Source: Microterricola viridarii
GTDB lineage: Bacteria; Actinomycetota; Actinomycetes; Actinomycetales; Microbacteriaceae
NCBI RefSeq assembly: GCF_900104895.1
Contig: NZ_LT629742.1
Location: 2,790,001-2,854,000, forward strand
Length of the DNA: 64,000 nucleotides
Reading direction: 5' to 3'
The position numbers and the translations under genes were made by a program. Positions 7,881 to 16,900 of the stretch are shown here, one piece after another. The notes under the pieces were generated by a model that saw only the letters and a program-made list of their open reading frames with translations, ran no database searches and was not told the DNA's origin. Positions within the stretch are counted from its first letter, which is position 1, and each line of letters starts with the position of its first letter.

Positions 7881-8948
7881 CTAACTCTTGCGAATCACCG
7901 GCGCGCTGACGCCGGTCAGAAGCTCATGAACGGCGGATGCCGCGGCCGTGTTCGCCCGGGCTACCGCAACCGTGTCGTTGCCCACCAGGCGCAGCCACAC
8001 CCCCGTGTCGCCGGGCAGCGCGCTCACGCCGAAGAGCAGCGTGTCACCGAAGTCCTCGGCGAGCGCGGCGTGCAGCCGGTCGGCGAGCACGGCGACGGGC
8101 ACCCGCGGCGTGAACACGTAGAGCATGGCGAGCACGTCGTGGTCGGCCAGGACGCCGAGCCCGGCCACGCCGCTCGATTCCCCGTCCGCGCCGGGGCAGA
8201 GCCGCACCCGGTCCAGGGCGACCAGCCGGCCGTCCGGGCGGCGCACCTCGAGGTCGGAGGCGTACACCGCGTAGGCGTGCCGCTCCCCCCTGGCCAGGCG
8301 CCCGGCGTACACGGTCTCGCCGAGCAGCAGCGTCGCCGACTCGTCGAGCACCACCGCCGTCTGCTGGTAGAAGCGCGAGTCGACGAAGGGCACCACCGGG
8401 TCGGGCAGGTACTCCAGGTAGGCGTCCGCCTCGACCTCGATGTTCATGACCGCGGAGGCGTAGTCGTGCTCCATCCGGTACACCTTGGTGTGCGCCTGGG
8501 TGGTGACGTGGGCGGAGGTGCCAGGGCCGAAGCTCAGGTCGGTGCGCAGCCGGTCGCCCTGCAGGATGCCGCCGCCGGTGGACATCAGGTAGGTGTAGGC
8601 CATGTCGGGGCGCAGCGTGTTGTAGTAGAGCGGGTGCATGATCTGCAGCGGCGACTTCTGGTAGTGCCGCACCAGCTCGGTCCTGCCGCCGTTCTGGGCG
8701 AAGGCGAGCTGCAGGATCCCGACCTTGCCCGGACTGCCGACGGGCAGGCTGGGCGGTGCTCCCGCATAGCGGAGCACCTCGGCCGGCACGCGGGCCGGCT
8801 CGTAGAAGTCCGGCTCGAGGCGGTAGCCGCCCGGCCCGGGCTGCTTCAGCGGCAGCGGGCTGACCGGCGCCAGGGTGGCGGGCGCAGACGAGCGAGCGCC
8901 GTCGCCGGCATCCGGCGGCTTCGCCAGCGCCGCTCTCGTGCCGCTCAT
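7881..8948 (-). CDS. ureD: urease accessory protein UreD
   Basis: A 355-residue UreD (UreH), the scaffold that binds apo-urease and recruits UreF and UreG during nickel insertion. Family segments are visible: GILQLAFAQNGGRTELV, PLYYNTLRPDMAYTYLMSTG, GGILQGDRL, SAHVTTQAHTKVY and YLEYLPDPVVPFVDSRFYQ. The start is ATG at 8948, overlapping the ureG stop (ATGA); the frame is open further upstream but that part is only a shadow of ureG. The first 30 residues are Ala/Pro-rich and lack family similarity. It is cytoplasmic and translationally coupled to ureG. Confidence 0.95.
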   Translation of the reverse strand: MSGTRAALAKPPDAGDGARSSAPATLAPVSPLPLKQPGPGGYRLEPDFYEPARVPAEVLRYAGAPPSLPVGSPGKVGILQLAFAQNGGRTELVRHYQKSPLQIMHPLYYNTLRPDMAYTYLMSTGGGILQGDRLRTDLSFGPGTSAHVTTQAHTKVYRMEHDYASAVMNIEVEADAYLEYLPDPVVPFVDSRFYQQTAVVLDESATLLLGETVYAGRLARGERHAYAVYASDLEVRRPDGRLVALDRVRLCPGADGESSGVAGLGVLADHDVLAMLYVFTPRVPVAVLADRLHAALAEDFGDTLLFGVSALPGDTGVWLRLVGNDTVAVARANTAAASAVHELLTGVSAPVIRKS

Positions 8949-9580
8949 CCGACGAGTTCGGATCGGGCACCGTTCCACTGCGTCATGATCTCCCGATGCA
9001 GCTCCTCCACGCCCTCGCCGGTGAGCGAGTTCGTCAGCACGACCGGCTTGCCGTCGCGCACCCGGTTCGCGTCGCTGTGCATCACGTCGAGGTCGGTGCG
9101 CACGTACTGGGCGATGTCGATCTTGTTGATGACCAGGATGTCGCTCTCGGTGATGCCGGGCCCGCGCTTGCGCGGCATCTTCTCGCCCTCCGCGGTGTCC
9201 AGCACGAACACGAACACGTCGGCGAGCGCCGGCGAGAAGGTGAGCGTCAGGTTGTCGCCGCCCGACTCGTAGATGAGAGTGTCGATGTCGGGGAAGCGCT
9301 CGAGCATCTCCGCCCCGACTGCGAGGTTCATGGTGGGGTCGTCGCGCACGGCCGTGTGCGGGCAGGCGCCGGTCTCCACGCCCACCACCCGCTCCGGGTC
9401 GAGCACCCCGGCGAGCTCGCGCCGCACGTGTTGGGCGTCCTCCTGCGTGTAGATGTCGTTGGTGATGACGCCGGGTGTGCGCCCGGCCGCGATCAGCAGC
9501 GGCACCAGCGCCTCGGTCAGCGCCGTCTTGCCGGATCCCACCGGCCCGCCGATGCCGATCCTCAGTACGTTCTCGCTCAT
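8945..9580 (-). CDS. ureG: urease accessory GTPase UreG
   Basis: A 211-residue SIMIBI-class GTPase that powers nickel delivery to urease. The P loop GPVGSGKT is at residues 12-19, the nickel-binding CPH motif at 73-75 (GACPHTA), a SGGDNLT motif in the middle, and the guanine-specificity NKID motif in the last third. The length is normal. ATG at 9580 has a GAAAGGGACAA ribosome site. UreG binds Ni and GTP and dimerises on UreD-UreF. In most bacteria UreE passes nickel to UreG; no ureE is present in this operon, so its nickel donor here is open (see the CbiX-like gene). Confidence 0.97.
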   Translation of the reverse strand: MSENVLRIGIGGPVGSGKTALTEALVPLLIAAGRTPGVITNDIYTQEDAQHVRRELAGVLDPERVVGVETGACPHTAVRDDPTMNLAVGAEMLERFPDIDTLIYESGGDNLTLTFSPALADVFVFVLDTAEGEKMPRKRGPGITESDILVINKIDIAQYVRTDLDVMHSDANRVRDGKPVVLTNSLTGEGVEELHREIMTQWNGARSELVG

Positions 9581-9615
9581 GGTTGTCCCTTTCCCCTCGT
9601 TGTGCACAGCTCCGC

Positions 9616-10323
9616 TCAGCTGGCGAACAGCCGCGCCTCCGCGCGCTCGTGTTGTGCCGACATGATGTCGGCGACGGGTGCGCACCCGCCGATGTCGGCG
9701 ATGTCGCGCCGGGCGGCATCCGCCGCCACCTGCTCGATCACCGTGCCGATCTCGTACAGCACCACCTGTGCGTGCCGGTGGTCGGTCAAGCGCAGCCGGA
9801 GGGCGGCGCCGACGAAGCTCACCGAGAAGGCAAACAGGTCCGATGCGACGGCGGCCTCGGTCTCCACACCACAGGCGGCGTAGACCACGGCCGTCGCGAC
9901 CGGCTGGCAGCCGGGTGTCGTGCGCGCCTTCACCCGTCGGGCGTACTCGGCGACTCCGGCCGCATCACCGCCGGCGCCGAGCACCTCCGCGGCCAGGTCT
10001 GCCAGCTGATGGCCGCTGCGCACCGAGGCGGTGCGCATCTCGGCGTTCAGCTTGGAGGCGAACAGGCGGTGATCGATCTGCTCGACCTCGTCCCAGTCGG
10101 ATGCCGCGGCGGCTCGGTGCGCCCCGGCGAGCGCTGTCGCGTCGCCGGGCCCCACCGAGTGCACCAGTAGGTCGGCCAGCAGCCCGTGCACACCGTCTTG
10201 GCCGACGAGCCGGGCCTGGCTGAATCCCTCCAGGCCGTGCGACATCGTGTAGAAGCCGCTCGGGAAGGCCGAGTCTGAGAATTGCAGACTCGCCAACAGC
10301 TGGCGCGCATCCGACACTGCCAT
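9616..10323 (-). CDS. ureF: urease accessory protein UreF
   Basis: A 235-residue all-helical UreF, which bridges UreD and UreG and gates GTP hydrolysis. The N-terminal family pattern LLASLQFSDSAFPSGFYTMS followed by HGLEGFSQARLV is clear (consensus SPALPVGGFAYSHGLE). The C-terminal helices end in ERAEARLFAS. It starts at ATG 10323, seven bases after the ureC stop. The length is typical. Order C-F-G-D matches actinobacterial urease operons. Confidence 0.95.
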   Translation of the reverse strand: MAVSDARQLLASLQFSDSAFPSGFYTMSHGLEGFSQARLVGQDGVHGLLADLLVHSVGPGDATALAGAHRAAAASDWDEVEQIDHRLFASKLNAEMRTASVRSGHQLADLAAEVLGAGGDAAGVAEYARRVKARTTPGCQPVATAVVYAACGVETEAAVASDLFAFSVSFVGAALRLRLTDHRHAQVVLYEIGTVIEQVAADAARRDIADIGGCAPVADIMSAQHERAEARLFAS

Positions 10324-10330
10324 CTCTGCC

Positions 10331-12055
10331 TCAGGCCAGGAAGAACAGCTGGGTGAGCGGCAGCGACTCGGCCGGTTCGATGGTGGCGAGCGTGCCGTCG
10401 TAGGTGACCTTGTACGTCTCCGGGTCGACCTCGATCTTCGGCATCGCGGAGTTGCGCACCATGTTCGCCTTGCCGAGCTCCCTCGTGCGCCGCACCGGCA
10501 GCACCTGGCTCTCCAGGCCCAGCTTCTCCGGCACCCCCTTGTCGATGGCCGCCTTCGACATGAAGGTGATGCGCGTGCTGCGCTGTGCCTTGCCGAAGGC
10601 GCCGAACATCGGCCGGTAGTAGACCGGCTGCGGGGTGGGCAGCGAGGCGTTGGGGTCACCCATCACCGACCAGTTGATCAGCCCGCCCTTCACGATCAGC
10701 TTCGGCTTGACGGCGAAGGAGTCCACCGGCCAGAGCACGATGTCGGCCACCTTGCCGGTCTCCAGCGACCCGATGTAGTCCGAGACGCCCTGGGCGATCG
10801 CGGGATTGATCGTGATCTTCGCCAGGTAGCGCAGCACCCGGAAGTTGTCGTGCTCCGGCGGGTCCTCCGGCAGCTTGCCGCGCTTGTCCTTGTTGTGGTG
10901 GGCCACCTGGAAGGTGCGCAGGAACGACTCCCCCACGCGCCCCATCGCCTGCGAGTCCGACGACACGATCGAGAGCACGCCGAGGTCGTGCAGCACCGTC
11001 TCGGCCGCGATGGTCTCCGCGCGCACCCGGGAGTCGGCGAAGGAGACGTCCTCGGGGATGTCGTGGGACAGGTGGTGGCAGACCATCACCATGTCGAGCA
11101 GCTCGTCCACCGAGTTCACCGTGTACGGCAGGGTCGGGTTCGTCGAGGCCGGCAGCACGTTGGGGTGACCGGCCACGCGCAGGATGTCCGGGGCGTGCCC
11201 GCCGCCGGCTCCCTCCGAGTGGTAGGTGTGGATGGTGCGCCCGTTGATGGCGTCGAGGGTGTTCTCCACGAAGCCGGCCTCGTTGAGGCTGTCGGTGTGC
11301 ACCGTGATCTGCACGTCGTACCGGTCGGCCACATCGAGCGCCATGCTGAGCGCGGCCGGCGTCGCGCCGAAGTCCTCGTGCACCTTGAGGCCGGCGGCGC
11401 CCGCCTCGATCTGCTCGATCAGCGCCTCCGGCCGCGAGCCGTTGCCCTTGCCGCAGAAGCCCGTGTTCACGGAGAGCCCCTCCGCCGATTCGAGCAGGCG
11501 GTGCATGTTCCAGACGCCGGGCGTCGTGGTGACGCCGTTGGTGCCGTCGGTCGGGCCGGTGCCGCCGCCGAACAACGTCGTGATGCCGTTGGAGAGCGAC
11601 GCCTCCGCCTGCTGCGGCGAGATGAAGTGCACGTGCGAGTCGATGCCGCCGGCGGTGGCGATGAGGTGCTCTCCGGCCAGCAGCTCGGTGCCGGGCCCGA
11701 CGACGAGGTGGGGGTCGACGCCGCTCTGCGTGTGCGGGTTGCCCGCCTTGCCGATGCCGGCGATCTTGCCGTCGCGGATGCCGATGTCGCCCTTGATGAC
11801 GCCGAGGATCGGGTCGAGGATGATCGCGTTCGTGATGACGAGGTCGAGCACGCCCTGGGCGTCGGTGGCCTGCGGGTCGGCGGCCATGCCGTCGCGCGCG
11901 GTCTTGCCGCCGCCGTAGACGACCTCGTCGCCGTAGTGGCCCTCCGCGTAGTCCTTCTCGATCTGGATCACCAGATTCGTGTCGGCCAGCTGCACCCGGT
12001 CTCCGACGGTCGGGCCGAAGAGGTCCGTGTACTGCTTGCGCGAGATGATCGCCAT
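10331..12055 (-). CDS. ureC: urease alpha subunit UreC
   Basis: The 574-residue catalytic subunit of urease (urea + H2O to ammonia and carbamate), an amidohydrolase with a dinuclear nickel centre. All active-site residues are in place: H141 and H143 (GIDSHVHF), carbamylated K224 (GLKVHED), H253, H279 ([12 protein letters not shown]), D367 (SSDSQAMG), and the flap C326-H327 (MVCHHLSHD). Each is offset by exactly seven from the Klebsiella enzyme numbering. ATG at 12055 overlaps the ureB stop by one base. The protein works in the cytoplasm as part of a (UreABC)3 complex. Confidence 0.98.
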   Translation of the reverse strand: MAIISRKQYTDLFGPTVGDRVQLADTNLVIQIEKDYAEGHYGDEVVYGGGKTARDGMAADPQATDAQGVLDLVITNAIILDPILGVIKGDIGIRDGKIAGIGKAGNPHTQSGVDPHLVVGPGTELLAGEHLIATAGGIDSHVHFISPQQAEASLSNGITTLFGGGTGPTDGTNGVTTTPGVWNMHRLLESAEGLSVNTGFCGKGNGSRPEALIEQIEAGAAGLKVHEDFGATPAALSMALDVADRYDVQITVHTDSLNEAGFVENTLDAINGRTIHTYHSEGAGGGHAPDILRVAGHPNVLPASTNPTLPYTVNSVDELLDMVMVCHHLSHDIPEDVSFADSRVRAETIAAETVLHDLGVLSIVSSDSQAMGRVGESFLRTFQVAHHNKDKRGKLPEDPPEHDNFRVLRYLAKITINPAIAQGVSDYIGSLETGKVADIVLWPVDSFAVKPKLIVKGGLINWSVMGDPNASLPTPQPVYYRPMFGAFGKAQRSTRITFMSKAAIDKGVPEKLGLESQVLPVRRTRELGKANMVRNSAMPKIEVDPETYKVTYDGTLATIEPAESLPLTQLFFLA

Positions 12056-12510
12056 TACTTCGTCCCCTTTTTCGTCGTGCCCTGCTTCGCCGCGCCCTTG
12101 GCCGCGCCGCTCTTGGCGGCGCTGGGACGGGTAGTTGGTTTGCCGTTCTTGTAGCCGAGCTCGTTCATTCGCGCGATGGCCTGGATCTTCGTGTCCTCCG
12201 AGTCCAGCCCGCCGTTGACGAGGTTGTTGAAGCCGATGATGTGGCGCGTGCCCGCATACGCGGTGAGGGTCACCTCCTTGGTGTCGCCGGGCTCGAAACG
12301 GATGCCGGTGCCCGCCGGGATGTCCAGGTGGGTGCCGTACGCCTTCTCGCGCTCGAACAGCAACGCCTTGTTCACCTCGAAGAAGTGGAAGTGGGATCCG
12401 ACCTGCACCGCGCGATCGCCGGTGTTACTCACCGTGAGTGTGACGCTGTCTCGGCCGGCGTTGATCTCGATCTGGTCGCTCATGTGGTCGTACTTCGGGC
12501 TGCCTAGCAT
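12055..12510 (-). CDS. ureB: urease beta subunit UreB with Lys/Ala-rich tail
   Basis: A 151-residue urease beta subunit. The family core is clear: [19 protein letters not shown], the [18 protein letters not shown] segment, and [20 protein letters not shown]. The start context [13 protein letters not shown] is a short extension relative to the usual start. After residue 126 there is a tail rich in Lys, Ala, Gly and Thr ([20 protein letters not shown]), absent from most UreB proteins of 100-125 residues. The tail is basic and probably disordered. It is structural and forms part of the urease trimer. Confidence 0.95.
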   Translation of the reverse strand: MLGSPKYDHMSDQIEINAGRDSVTLTVSNTGDRAVQVGSHFHFFEVNKALLFEREKAYGTHLDIPAGTGIRFEPGDTKEVTLTAYAGTRHIIGFNNLVNGGLDSEDTKIQAIARMNELGYKNGKPTTRPSAAKSGAAKGAAKQGTTKKGTK

Positions 12511-12529
12511 GGTGTTCTTCCTTCCGCAG

Positions 12530-13471
12530 TCACTGCGTGTGGATCAGGGACATGTCCGGGTGGCTGCCGCTGGCAGCCTCGGGGTGGTCGTGGCCGGCCC
12601 CCGAGTGGTCGTGGGTGTGCGCGACGCCGCGGCCGTCGCCGTGACTGTGCGTGTGCGGGTGCGTGTGCCCGGCGCCCTCGGCGTCGTCAAACCTGGTGGC
12701 GTCGAAGGCGTGCGAGTGCGCGTAGCCGTGGCCGTGGTCCGCGGCGAGCCCGGCGTTGATGCCGTCGTCGCCGTGGCTCAGCCGGTGCGCGGCGTCGGCC
12801 ACGCGATCGCGGATGACGCGCAGCACCGCCTGCTCCGAGAGCAGCGGGCCGTAGAACTCGGCCCCCGCAAAGTCGCCCTCGCCGAACGGCACCGCGCTGG
12901 AGCGCTGGAACCCGGCCGGCACGACGACCGCCTGGGGGAAGCCGAGCAGCCGGAGCCGCCGCAGGGTCACGAGCAGCTCGTGCGGCTCGGCGCCGGCGGC
13001 CGCCTCGACCTCGTTGCCCGCGCCGTGCGTGCGCACCAGGTGGGCGATGCGGTGCAGCTCCGCGTCGTCGAAGGGGTTCGCCGACTCGGCCGCGATGACC
13101 ACCGCGGCATCCGGCGCGCGCCGCCGCACGGCGACGGTTGCCGCGCGCAGCCAGGCGGTGAGGTGGTCCAGCGTGCCGAAGTCCTCGGCGAGCGCGAGCC
13201 TGCCGGGGCTCTGGGGAGCCAGCCAGCTCAGGGTCTTGGCCGCGTCGGCGACCATCGTCGGGTTGCGCCCGAAGGTGATCGGCACGACCACGACGCTCGC
13301 CTGGCCAGGTGCGGACAGCACGCGGCTGACGGTGCTGCTGAGCGCCCGTCCCGGCGCGCTGACGTGGGCCCCCGGCAGCTGCGCCAGCAGCGGGCGAAGG
13401 TCCGCGCCATTCGAGCTCTCGTGCCCACCGACCAGCACCACCGAGGGATCTGCGTCGGTCGGCCGGGTCAT
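12530..13471 (-). CDS. CbiX-like chelatase-fold protein with His-rich tail, in urease operon
   Basis: A 313-residue protein with two chelatase-like half-domains of the CbiX/SirB (class II sirohydrochlorin chelatase) type. The first begins [13 protein letters not shown] (H17 at the position of the metal-binding His), with [18 protein letters not shown]. The second has [13 protein letters not shown] and [11 protein letters not shown]. The second canonical active-site His appears to be replaced, so classical chelation is doubtful. From residue 245 the tail carries 16 His in 67 residues ([25 protein letters not shown]), like the metal-binding tails of UreE and HypB. The gene starts one base after the ureA stop and splits ureA from ureB. 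Because ureE is missing, I infer a nickel chaperone or store for urease. No tetrapyrrole genes are nearby. Confidence 0.85.
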   Translation of the reverse strand: MTRPTDADPSVVLVGGHESSNGADLRPLLAQLPGAHVSAPGRALSSTVSRVLSAPGQASVVVVPITFGRNPTMVADAAKTLSWLAPQSPGRLALAEDFGTLDHLTAWLRAATVAVRRRAPDAAVVIAAESANPFDDAELHRIAHLVRTHGAGNEVEAAAGAEPHELLVTLRRLRLLGFPQAVVVPAGFQRSSAVPFGEGDFAGAEFYGPLLSEQAVLRVIRDRVADAAHRLSHGDDGINAGLAADHGHGYAHSHAFDATRFDDAEGAGHTHPHTHSHGDGRGVAHTHDHSGAGHDHPEAASGSHPDMSLIHTQ

Positions 13472-13472
13472 C

Positions 13473-13778
13473 TTAAGCGCCGACCGGGTCGTGGCAGGAG
13501 ACCAGCTTGCTCCCGTCGGGGAAGGTCGCCTCGACCTGGAGCAGCGAGAGGCGTTCCCGCACGCCGCCCATGCACTCCCGCTCGGTGACGATGGTCTTGC
13601 CCAACTCCATGCATTCGGCGACGGACTTGCCGTCGCGGGCCCCCTCCAGAATCGCTTCCGTGATCAGGGCTTGGGCCTCACTGAGATTGAGCTTGGTTCC
13701 GCGGTCACGCCGCTTTCGAGCCAAGTCTGCAACTTGGTAGACATACAACTTGTCGATTTCGCGTGGAGTGAGGTTCAT
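13473..13778 (-). CDS. ureA: urease gamma subunit UreA
   Basis: A 101-residue urease gamma subunit, the first gene of the operon. The start MNLTPREIDKLYVYQVADLA and the segments LNLSEAQALITEAILEGARD and VEATFPDGSKLVS are diagnostic, and the length is standard. ATG at 13778 is preceded by GGGGACGAC; the open frame upstream is not coding. It assembles with UreB and UreC into the structural enzyme. A plausible sigma-70 promoter lies 65-90 bases upstream. Confidence 0.97.
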   Translation of the reverse strand: MNLTPREIDKLYVYQVADLARKRRDRGTKLNLSEAQALITEAILEGARDGKSVAECMELGKTIVTERECMGGVRERLSLLQVEATFPDGSKLVSCHDPVGA

Positions 13779-13841
13779 GTCGTCCCCGGTTTTCTCGATT
13801 GGTCTGCCGGATGGGAATCCCCGACCGGATGCCACACCGGC

Positions 13842-13870
13842 ACCATACGCCGATCCCCTCGCCCGGTCTA
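13842..13870 (-). promoter_or_regulatory. candidate promoter of the urease operon
   Basis: On the minus strand a -35 box TAGACC and a -10 box TATGGT (each 4 of 6 matches) are separated by 17 bases, giving a leader of about 57 bases to ureA. No known operator is recognised nearby, so regulation by nitrogen or nickel cannot be read from the sequence. Confidence 0.45.
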
Positions 13871-13945
13871 CCCCATTCGGGGGGTGCAAGGGGCGGTGGC
13901 AGGCCCGCGGCGTGGGGCGTGAGGGGTCCGCTGACGCGGCTCGGA

Positions 13946-16900
13946 TCAGCGCCCGGCTCGACGGTGGAACAGGCCGGTCGGCTGCGGAATGGCATCCTCG
14001 ACCATGAGCGCGATTGTCGCGTTCGCCCGGGCGAGCGCGCCGAGGGCTTGCTCCGCGTCGCGTGGTTCCTCACCGTCACCCAGTTCGTCGATCCCGACGT
14101 CCGAGTCCGCCGGCCCGGGCGAGCGGGCATCGAAGGCCGCGGCGAGCGCGGCGAAGTTCCGCTCGGTCGCCTCCTCGAGCTGGTTCCATTGCTCGGGCGA
14201 GACGTTCGCCTGTGCCGGGTCACCGCGCTCGGTCGCCGCGACGAAATGCCGGGTGTAGTAGAGCAGTTCCCAGAACGAGGAGAGCTGGTTCTCGACACCG
14301 CTGGGGTCGAACGCCCCCGAGGCGTGCTGCAGGGGGGCCGCGGTCACCTGCAACGTGCGCAACTGCTCGGCCATCGCGATCTCGCCGCGGGCGAGTGCGG
14401 CACGCTCCGCCGCGGAGGGCGCCCGGCCGCTCCGCCACACCTGCAGCGCGGCGGCCGTGACACCCTCCACGCTGTCGAGAAGTTTCAGGGCCTGACGGGC
14501 GAACTTCGCGCGAGTGCGGGTCGGCAGCACGAGCGCGGCGACGAGGAGCGCAACAACCGCACCGATCACGGTCTCCACGACGCGCACGTCGACCGCCTCA
14601 GTGCTCAACCGCCCGAGGAAATCGTAGAGCTGGGCGAACATCATGGTCTGCCAGAAGGCGGCCAGCGGCGACGAGGCTGAGCGGAAGTAAGCGGAGGCGA
14701 AGACGCAGATCGCCAGGACGGGCAACAGCACGGCGGGGTGTGAGCCGGCGGCGATGGCGATCCAGAACCCGACGGTCGCGCCGAAGATGGTGCCGATGAT
14801 CTTCTGGGCCCCTTTGACGAATGTCTCCCCGTCGCTGCCCCCGATCGCCTGGTAGGCCGGCATTGCCGCCCAGTATTGGTGGCTCGAGGAGACGAAGGAG
14901 CCGAGGTACAGCGCGATGCCCGTCGAGAGCGCGGCCTGCACGGCGCGGCGCCAGAGCGCCGCGGACTCGGCGGCACCACCGGGCGGCGCCGCCTGGGCGC
15001 CCTGGTGGTGGGGCGCGAGCCCGTCCTGCACCGAGCCGGCCTGCTCCTCGCCCGGCAGCAGCGCGTCGATATCGGAGTCGTCCTGCTCTAGCTCAGGCCC
15101 AGGCCCGGCATCCGCCGGAGTGCTCAGCAACTCTGCCGCGCGAGCCGTGTGTAGTTTGTCGCTGGCCTGCTGCAGTTCGAATGCGGCGGCGTACACGCGG
15201 CGGGCCGGTCGAGGCCAGTGCTCTGGAGCCCTCGCCGTCTGCAGCCGCTCGGCATCCGGGTGCTGTTCTGGCGCGGTCTCAGCGTCGCCGGGCGGCGGGG
15301 CCCCGGCCCAGGCCGGAACCTCCGGGTAGCCGGCGATGTGCTTCTGCACCGTCTGCAGCGCCCCGGCCAGGCGCGCGCGCACCTCGATCGGGATGCCGGC
15401 GCCGGTGGCCGCGCGCGCGGCGGTGCCGAGGTTCGCCAGGGCGAGCTCGGCGTCGTGCACGCGGATGCGCAGCGCCTCCGCCTGCTCGACGGACAAGCCG
15501 ATGTCGGGGTCGTTGCCGGTGAGCTGTGCGCTGAGGAACGCCGCCGTGTGGTGACTCTGCCGAAAATCGCTCCGCGTCCTGCGCTGCAGGTCCGGATCCC
15601 ACCGCGCGGCGGAGACGGTGTCGATGAGCGGCTCCAGCGAGCGCACCAGGCGCAGTTCGAACGCCCGCACCCCGCCGCGGAGCACCCGCGCGTGCGCCCC
15701 CTTGTTCGGGATGAGCTGGATCGCCACCGAGCACAGCACGCCGACGACGGCGGCGGCCACGAAGAGCAGGGTCTCGCTGGGCTGCAGGCGCAGCAACAGG
15801 GTGAAGTAGTAGGAGACGAATGCGAGTTGGCCGAGGCCGCCGAGCTGGCGCCCGAATCGTGAGACGGCCACGCCGGCGAAAGCCAGGAGCGTCAGCACGA
15901 GCGCGGAGGGGATCGGGTCGTGCGGCACGATCACGTTCAGCGCGATGGCGAACAGCACGGGCACCAGCGCGACCAACCCGGCCACGCGCTTCCAGCCGTG
16001 GCCGCCCGGTGAGGACGCCCCGGTGAACATCGCGATCATGCCGCCGAATATCGCCGCCGGCAGCGGCGGCTGCCCGAGCGCGTTCAGGGCGACGGCGAGA
16101 ACCGCCACGGCCAGCACGGCGGAACCCAGTGCGCGGGCGGCACTGAGCAGGCGCGTGTAGCCGGGGTCGATGAGCGTGACCCGGCGGCCGAGGAAGGCGC
16201 GCACGCCGCGCTCGCGGCCGCGCGGCATCGTTTCGTCCGGGGCCGGCGCCAGCACGGCGACGGGGGCTTGGTCCTCCGGCTCGGAGTACACCGGCTGGTA
16301 GTCGAGATCCCGCGAGACGGCGGCGCTGAACTGCTGCGCGTGGTAGGCGAACGGCAGCCACTGCGCGTAGCGGGCGTACGCCTCCGCCACGTCCGTGAGC
16401 GGCACGGTGGCGGTCAGCTCACCCATCTCGCGGTTGACCTGCACGAAGCGGGCCACCCAGGGGTCGCCCGGGTCCTGCAGCCTGATCCGCCGGGAGCGCC
16501 GCCGCTCCGCGTGGCCGGCCTCTGCCCGCAGCTGGGCGGCGAAGTCGTCCAGGGTCACCGTCTCCGGCACCGCGGTGCTCTGCCATTTGAGCAGCGGATG
16601 CATGTACTGCTGGAACTTCTCGAACTGGGCCGTCAACGGCTGCAGTGTCGGCTCCTGGGCGACCGGGTTCTGGCCGGGCAGCCCCCAGCGCAGCCCGCCG
16701 ATGATGCCGGCCAGCATTCGAATCGAGTACGGCAGTGAGAACGTGTCGCGCCCGCTCTGGAAGTAGTACGCCGAATGGTGCAGCCGCACGCCGTCCGTGT
16801 AGGAGCCGAAGGTGTCGGAGACGGACTCCAGGTGGGAGTCCAGGTCCCTCGACTCACCGCCAGGGAAGTACGGTTTCAGGCTGGCGATCGGTTCGCCGAC

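Noticed and set aside
8949-9719. N-terminal extension of ureD giving a 612-residue protein
   Set aside because: The extension is an out-of-frame shadow of ureG; ATG 8948 in an ATGA overlap is the normal start.
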